Shown here one piece after another: positions 59,421 to 64,000 of a DNA stretch of 64,000 bases. Each line of letters starts with the position of its first letter. The first letter of the stretch is position 1. The notes beneath the pieces were generated by a model. It was not told where the DNA came from. It searched no databases and was given only the letters and a program-made list of their open reading frames with translations. Source of the DNA: Curtobacterium herbarum (GTDB lineage Bacteria; Actinomycetota; Actinomycetes; Actinomycetales; Microbacteriaceae); assembly GCF_016907335.1 (NCBI RefSeq), contig NZ_JAFBBT010000001.1, forward strand, positions 2,790,001 to 2,854,000, in the 5' to 3' direction. The translations under genes were made by a program, and so were the position numbers.

Positions 59421-61520
59421 TCAGCGCGCGGCGAGCTCCGCGAGGATGCGGTCGCCGGGACCGCTCTCGACGAGGTCCGCCTCGATCTCGGCGTGCTCGA
59501 GGATGCCCTCGATCTTCCGGCGACGGCTGCGCGGGACGATCGTGACGACCGTGCCCTCCTTGCCGGCACGACCGGTGCGGCCGGAGCGGTGCATGTACGC
59601 CTTGTAGTCGTCCGGCGCGTCGGCCTGCACGACGAGCGAGATGTCGTCCACGTGGATGCCGCGCGCTGCGACGTCCGTGGCGACGAGCACGTTCACCCGG
59701 CCGCTGGTGAGCAGCGACAGGTTGCGGGTGCGGCGCGACTGGTTGAGGTCACCGTGCAGCGAGGTCGCACGGATGCCGGCGTCCTCGAACTGCTCGGCCA
59801 GACGCTCGGCGTAGGCGCGGGTGCGGGCGAAGACGATGGTCTTGCCCTCGCCTGCGACGAGCTCCTCGAGGACACGGTCCTTGTCGCGCTGCTCGACCAC
59901 GAGCACACGGTGGTCGATGGTCGAGGACGCCTGGTCCTCACCCGCGACCTCGTGCACGCTCGGCTCGTGCAGGAACTGCTCGACGAGCGCCGCGACCTGG
60001 GTGTCGAGCGTGGCGCTGAACAGCAGCTTCTGCGCACGGTTGCCCTGCGGGGTGACCTCGGCGGTGGCGCGGAGGATCTCCTGCACCGGCTCGAGGAACC
60101 CGAGGTCGCACATGTGGTCGGCCTCGTCGAGGACGGAGATGACGACCTCGCTGAGGTCGAGCTTCCCCTTGTTCAGGAGGTCCTGCACGCGGCCCGGGGT
60201 GCCGACGATGATGTCGACGCCACGCTCGAGCGCACCCTCCTGGCGGCCGTAGGGGACGCCGCCGTAGATCTGCGTCGTGAAGAGCCCGACCGAGCGGGCG
60301 ATCGGCTGCACCGTGCGGTCGATCTGCAGGGCGAGCTCACGGGTCGGCGCGAGGATCAGCGCACGCGGGGCGCGGCCCATCTTGCGCTTCGTGCCGCCGC
60401 CGTGCTCCATGAGCTTCTCGACGAGCGGGGCACCGAACGCGATGGTCTTGCCGGAGCCGGTGCGGCCGCGGCCGAGGACGTCCTTGCCGGCGAGCACGTC
60501 GGGGATCGTCGCGGCCTGGATCGGGAACGGGCTCGCCGCACCCAGTTCGGCGAGGGCGCGGGAGATGTTGCCGCCGATGCCGAGGTCGCCGAAGGTCACA
60601 CCGTCGACGTCGGCGGCGATGGTCGCCTCGGCCTGCAGCTTCTCGAGCTTGACGTCGTCCGCGGGGACGAACGGGGTGCGCTCGGTCGGGCGGTCGGTGC
60701 GGTCGAAGCTGCGCGGGGCGCGGTCGTCGCGGTCGAAGCGACGCGGACGGTCGTCGTTGTCCCGACGCGGGGCACGGTCGTCACGGTTGAACGAGCGCGG
60801 GGCGTCGTTGTCACGACGGGGCGCGCGGTCGTTGCGGTCGAAGCTGCGCGGGGCGCGCTCGTCGCGGTCGAAGCGACGCGGGCGGTCGTCGTTGTCACGA
60901 CGCGGTGCGCGGTCGTTGCGGTCGAACGAACGCGGGGCGTCGTTGTCACGACGGGGCGCGCGGTCGTTGCGGTCGAACGAACGCGGCGCACGGTCGTCAC
61001 GGTTGAACGAGCGCGGGGCGTCGTTGTCACGACGCGGGGCACGGTCGTTGCGGTCGTTGCGGTCGAAGCTGCGGGGAGCGCGGTCGTCACGGTCGAAGCG
61101 ACGCGGGCGGTCGTCATCGTCCCGACGGGGCGCACGGTCGTTGCGGTCGAAGCTGCGCGGGGCGCGGTCGCCGGAGTCGCGACGGGGTGCGCGGTCGTCG
61201 TCGCGACGGGGGCTACGGTCGTTTCGGTCGAAGCTGCGCGGGGCTCGGTCGTCACCGCGTGCGGGACGACCCGCACCGCGGGGCTCCCACGCCGGACGGC
61301 TGCCGCGGCTGTCGCGGGGCTCCCAGTTCGGGCGCTCGCCCGACGAGGGACGGGCGCGACGCTCTTCGGCGTCCCAGCGCTGCTTCTGGCGCGGGGCGGT
61401 GGGCTCGGGGGCGCGGAAGCCGCGGTGCTTGGCACTGCGAGCGGCGGGGGTGCCGTTCGGGTGACGAGCGCGGTCGGAGCGGTCGGCGCGGGAGTTCGCG
61501 CCCTTGTCGTACGGGGCCAT
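59421..61520 (-). CDS. DEAD-box RNA helicase with Arg/Asp-repeat N-terminus
   Basis: 699 residues. The helicase core occupies about 290-699: Q-motif phenylalanine and FPIQAATIP, Walker A GRTGSGKT (about 347-354), PTRELA, TPGR, DEADHM, SAT, and HRSGRTGRAG. About 93-277 is an Arg/Asp/Asn/Phe-rich, intrinsically disordered repeat (units such as DRAPRSFDRNDRAPRRDNDD). RNA-binding RGG-like tails usually follow the core in bacterial helicases; here they precede it. GGAAAG precedes the ATG. It is probably involved in RNA remodelling or cold adaptation. The 277-bp gap 61521-61797 upstream may hold a long leader. Confidence 0.93.
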   Translation of the reverse strand: MAPYDKGANSRADRSDRARHPNGTPAARSAKHRGFRAPEPTAPRQKQRWDAEERRARPSSGERPNWEPRDSRGSRPAWEPRGAGRPARGDDRAPRSFDRNDRSPRRDDDRAPRRDSGDRAPRSFDRNDRAPRRDDDDRPRRFDRDDRAPRSFDRNDRNDRAPRRDNDAPRSFNRDDRAPRSFDRNDRAPRRDNDAPRSFDRNDRAPRRDNDDRPRRFDRDERAPRSFDRNDRAPRRDNDAPRSFNRDDRAPRRDNDDRPRRFDRDDRAPRSFDRTDRPTERTPFVPADDVKLEKLQAEATIAADVDGVTFGDLGIGGNISRALAELGAASPFPIQAATIPDVLAGKDVLGRGRTGSGKTIAFGAPLVEKLMEHGGGTKRKMGRAPRALILAPTRELALQIDRTVQPIARSVGLFTTQIYGGVPYGRQEGALERGVDIIVGTPGRVQDLLNKGKLDLSEVVISVLDEADHMCDLGFLEPVQEILRATAEVTPQGNRAQKLLFSATLDTQVAALVEQFLHEPSVHEVAGEDQASSTIDHRVLVVEQRDKDRVLEELVAGEGKTIVFARTRAYAERLAEQFEDAGIRATSLHGDLNQSRRTRNLSLLTSGRVNVLVATDVAARGIHVDDISLVVQADAPDDYKAYMHRSGRTGRAGKEGTVVTIVPRSRRRKIEGILEHAEIEADLVESGPGDRILAELAAR
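60690..61240 (-). repeat. Coding tandem repeat of the helicase N-terminus
   Basis: The DNA repeats a block near GCGGTCGTTGCGGTCGAA many times with variations (units of about 27-60 nt). This encodes the Arg/Asp repeat of the helicase and is likely to vary in copy number between strains. Confidence 0.8.
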
Positions 61521-61760
61521 GTGTTCTTTCCGGGGTGCAGACGTCCCACGCGGCCCGGCAGCGACATCGGCGGGGGCGGTTCGTGGAGAGGGGGTTCATC
61601 GCGTCGTCGATCGACGTGATTCCAGCCCTCGAACTACACAACACCCAAACACGTCCGCGACTCGCGAGCCACGGTGTCGAAGGCCGACCGACCGAGTCTA
61701 CGCGACCGGATGCCCGAAGGCCAGCCCCGTCGAGGCCGACGGGGCCGTGACGGGGGTGCG

Positions 61761-61785
61761 CCGGGCCTCCCGGCCGGAGGCTCGG
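61761..61785. terminator. Hairpin after the PPK2 gene
   Basis: CCGGGCCTCC (61761-61770) pairs with GGAGGCTCGG (61776-61785) with one mismatch, 13-37 bp past the PPK2 stop on the minus strand. It resembles the GGGAGGC family. Confidence 0.6.
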
Positions 61786-61797
61786 ACCCGCAGCGGG

Positions 61798-62652
61798 TCA
61801 GGACTCGGCGAGTCGCTGTCGCTGCTCGGCCACGTCGAAGTCGGCGGCCGGCCACGAGAGGTGCATGTCCTCGAGGGCACGGAGCAGGAGCTGCTGCACG
61901 GCGAGGCGGGCGTACCACTTGCGGTTCGCCGGCACGACGTACCAGGGCGCCTGCTCGGTCGAGGTGCGGTCGAACGCCACCTGGTACGCCTGCTGGTACT
62001 CGTCCCACCGGAGGCGCTCGTCGATGTCCGCGGGGTTGAACTTCCAGTGCTTGTCCGGCCGGTCCAGCCGGTCACCGAGCCGTTCGCGCTGCTCGTCCTT
62101 CGAGATGTGCAGCATCACCTTGACGATCGTGGTGCCCTGCTCGGCCAGGCGCGACTCGAAGTCGACGATCGCGCCGTAGCGCCGCTCGATCTCCGCCGGT
62201 TCCGCCAGCCCACGGACGCGCTGGATCAGGACGTCCTCGTAGTGGGACCGGTCGAACACCCCGAGCTGGCCGGCGTCCGGCAGCTGTCGTTCGACGCGCC
62301 AGAGGAAGTCGTGCTCGCGCTCCTCGGCCGTCGGGGCCGTGAAGCCGGCGTAGTGGACGCCGTTCGGGTCGACCGCGCCGACGACGTGCGAGACGATGCC
62401 GCCCTTGCCCGCGGTGTCCATCGCCTGCAGGACGAGCAGCACACGTCGCTGGTCGCCCGAGGTCGCCCCTGCCCAGAGGCGCTCCTGCAGGGCGGTGAGT
62501 CGCGAGGCGCCGGCGGCCAGCGCCTCGAGCCCGTCGATCTTCCGGCCGGGGAAACCCGGCGTGCCGTCGGGGTCGACGGTGTCGAGTCGGAACCCGGGAC
62601 CGACGCGGAGGAGCGGTTCCGGATCGGCGTTCCAGGACTTCTGACGGCTCAC
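61798..62652 (-). CDS. Polyphosphate kinase 2 family phosphotransferase
   Basis: 284 residues from the GTG at 62652 (AGGAGG upstream). Walker A is QAMDTAGKGG (about 77-86), where MDAAGKDG is usual; Walker B/lid has FDRSHYEDVLIQRV, and the C-terminal half has KHWKFNPADIDER. The enzyme uses polyphosphate to phosphorylate nucleotides or makes polyphosphate from them. The lid fits class III or I; the substrate is not resolved. Confidence 0.9.
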   Translation of the reverse strand: MSRQKSWNADPEPLLRVGPGFRLDTVDPDGTPGFPGRKIDGLEALAAGASRLTALQERLWAGATSGDQRRVLLVLQAMDTAGKGGIVSHVVGAVDPNGVHYAGFTAPTAEEREHDFLWRVERQLPDAGQLGVFDRSHYEDVLIQRVRGLAEPAEIERRYGAIVDFESRLAEQGTTIVKVMLHISKDEQRERLGDRLDRPDKHWKFNPADIDERLRWDEYQQAYQVAFDRTSTEQAPWYVVPANRKWYARLAVQQLLLRALEDMHLSWPAADFDVAEQRQRLAES

Positions 62653-62718
62653 GGGATCCTCCTGCGGGTGTGACCACCATCCTGGCACCCCCGACGAGCC
62701 CATGTAGCGTGGCTGGCG

Positions 62719-63726
62719 ATGAAGTCCGGCCGTCGTCTCCTGCTCGCGCTCGTCGCCGCGGTCGCGATCGTCGGCGCGGTCGCGTCCTGCAGCGCCGACG
62801 GCACGGGCGACCGGAACTCGACGGTCACCGCGGGGCCGGTCATCTACCCGCTGTCCCTCCGCTACCACGGCATCGACGTCGTCCAGGACGTCCCCTACGG
62901 GCGGGACCCGCTGCAGCAGCTCGACGTGTGCCTGCCGGCCGACAGCCCGCCGGAGAGCACGGCCACCCCGACGGCGACGCCGACCGCTGCGCCGACGGAG
63001 GCCCCCGACCGGGTCGAGGTCGGCACCCGTCCGGCGGTGATGATGATCCACGGCGGCAGCTGGTCGCACGGCGACAAGGCGACCGCCGCGTACCGCTCGG
63101 TGTGCCAGTACCTCGCCTCCGAGGGGTTCGTGACCTTCAACGTCGACTACCGCCTGGCGCCGACCGACCCCTTCCCCGCCGGACTCGACGACGTCCGCCG
63201 TGCGCTGGACTTCGTGTTCCGTGAGACCACGCTGCAGACGTACGACGTCGACCCCGGGCGCGTCGGGGTGTTCGGCGGCAGTGCCGGAGGGAACCTCGCC
63301 GCGATGCTCGCCGTGGAGGACCACCGGTCCACCGCCTACGCCGACGGCTTCCGGATCCGGGCCGTCGTCGACCTGAGCGGGCCGACCGACCTGACGGCCC
63401 GCTCCACCGGGTCGGACGGCGTCGCGGCGGCGTTCCAGCGGAAGCAGCTGCTCTACCTCGGGTGTGCGTCGTACCGGGCGTGCCCGGCGGCCGAGCGGGC
63501 GTCGCCGGAGTACCACGTGACGAAGGCGACCGCGCCGTTCTTCATCGGGCACTCGACGGACGAGTTCATCCCGCTCTGGGAGTCACAGCGGTTCGCATCG
63601 ACGCTGCGCTCGCACGGCGTCCCGGTGACGTTCGTGGCGGTGCAGGGGTCGGCGCACTCGATCGCGCAGCTCGACGAGGCGATGAGTCGACGGGTGACGA
63701 ACTTCCTCCGCGCCGGCCTGCGCTGA
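62719..63726 (+). CDS. Lipoprotein alpha/beta-hydrolase (carboxylesterase-like)
   Basis: 335 residues. The signal peptide ends with a lipobox (AVASC), so it is membrane-anchored outside. A Thr/Pro/Ala linker (about 77-94) precedes the hydrolase domain: HGGSW oxyanion (about 111-115), GGSAGG nucleophile elbow, STDEFIP and GSAHS for Asp and His. It resembles hormone-sensitive-lipase-type esterases. TAGCGT lies 8 nt before the ATG. Confidence 0.88.
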   Translation: MKSGRRLLLALVAAVAIVGAVASCSADGTGDRNSTVTAGPVIYPLSLRYHGIDVVQDVPYGRDPLQQLDVCLPADSPPESTATPTATPTAAPTEAPDRVEVGTRPAVMMIHGGSWSHGDKATAAYRSVCQYLASEGFVTFNVDYRLAPTDPFPAGLDDVRRALDFVFRETTLQTYDVDPGRVGVFGGSAGGNLAAMLAVEDHRSTAYADGFRIRAVVDLSGPTDLTARSTGSDGVAAAFQRKQLLYLGCASYRACPAAERASPEYHVTKATAPFFIGHSTDEFIPLWESQRFASTLRSHGVPVTFVAVQGSAHSIAQLDEAMSRRVTNFLRAGLR

Positions 63727-63793
63727 CGCCCCCGGGTGGGTGGCCCCCGGAACGGGACTGCCGACGGGCCCGCGTGGTCGCCAGACTTCCGGG

Positions 63794-64000
63794 GTGCCCT
63801 CCACGCCCGTCACCCAGACGCCGGTCCCCCGCGCCCCGCGTCCGTCCACCACGCCGCTGACCGGCGTCCGGACCTCCGTTGAGCTGCTGCTCGGGCTGTC
63901 GTTCCTGGTGGTCGTGTCCTTCGGTGGCGCCGGGGCCGCGGCCGGGCACGTGTCCGTCGTGGCGGAGGTCGCTGCGGTCGTGTTCCTCGTCACCCTGACC
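63794..64000 (+). CDS. Membrane protein, 5' part (runs off the window)
   Basis: Open frame of 69 codons from the GTG at 63794 to the window edge. The first 29 residues are Pro/Thr-rich; a hydrophobic segment (about 30-48) and the start of another follow. CAGACT lies 6 nt before the GTG, fitting the leaderless pattern. Function unknown. Confidence 0.6.
   Translation, partial: MPSTPVTQTPVPRAPRPSTTPLTGVRTSVELLLGLSFLVVVSFGGAGAAAGHVSVVAEVAAVVFLVTLT

Noticed and set aside
60690..61240. CRISPR-like repeated blocks
   Set aside because: The repeats are in frame within the helicase gene, have no unique equal-length spacers and encode a biased peptide.

Overview
The window is about 72% G+C with dense, strongly GC3-biased genes, mixed ATG/GTG starts, 4-nt GTGA/ATGA gene overlaps and many leaderless starts. 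Gene content (class E sortase, PPK2, SbcCD, RecQ, acyl desaturase, alpha-E protein, SipW-type peptidase) fits an actinobacterium. Microbacteriaceae, and most likely a Curtobacterium-like genome, is my inference from overall style; no rRNA or marker gene is present to prove it. I see no prophage, insertion sequence, CRISPR array or rRNA operon. There is one tRNA, tRNA-Gln(UUG).

Layout. 0-2.8 kb: the 3' part of an RHS/YD-repeat protein followed by a small membrane protein (possible immunity partner). 2.8-15.3 kb: small metabolic and defence-type genes, most paired with their own MarR or TetR regulator and a palindromic operator (MBL-fold hydrolase, FAD monooxygenase, ABC-2-like permease, atypical SDR), plus a fatty-acid desaturase, a secreted propeller-like protein behind a Fur/Zur-like box, a 59-aa secreted peptide and a lipoprotein. 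15.3-19.2 kb: tRNA-Gln, a MarR regulator, an ABC-F ATPase and two coupled membrane proteins. 19.3-26.5 kb: a tightly overlapping molybdenum-cofactor operon (moeA-moaC-mogA/moaB-moaE), divergent from a coupled pair (MTA phosphorylase, NAD epimerase) and a coupled trio (GT2, DUF2064, methyltransferase). 26.5-34.4 kb: a small basic protein, phosphoglucomutase, a DHA2-type transporter with a giant loop, GNAT and a lipoate ligase with swapped domain order. 34.4-45.1 kb: a monoacylglycerol-lipase-like hydrolase, a Pit phosphate transporter behind a two-unit PHO box, acetamidase, SDR, a MarR-MFS operon, an alpha-E protein and an M23 peptidase. 45.2-56 kb: PlsC, RecQ, CPBP protease, EamA transporter, sortase E plus partner, SbcC/SbcD. 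56-59 kb: a TasA/camelysin-like secreted protein with a SipW-type signal peptidase that is itself fused to a secreted beta-rich domain, then MarR-DinB. 59-64 kb: a DEAD-box helicase with a long Arg/Asp repeat N-terminus, PPK2, a lipoprotein esterase and the start of a membrane protein.

Shared themes. (1) At least 14 genes have a TANNNT -10 box 6-8 nt before the start codon and no Shine-Dalgarno sequence; in two MarR loci the operator palindrome contains the -10 box. (2) A palindromic element built on CGGGAGGC...GCCTCCCG recurs as an intergenic terminator and once sits inside a coding sequence. (3) Six MarR and two TetR regulators lie in 64 kb, mostly local to the genes they probably control. 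The candidates for undescribed biology are the signal peptidase-substrate pair, the symmetric divergent MarR/MBL promoter and the dispersed palindrome family.
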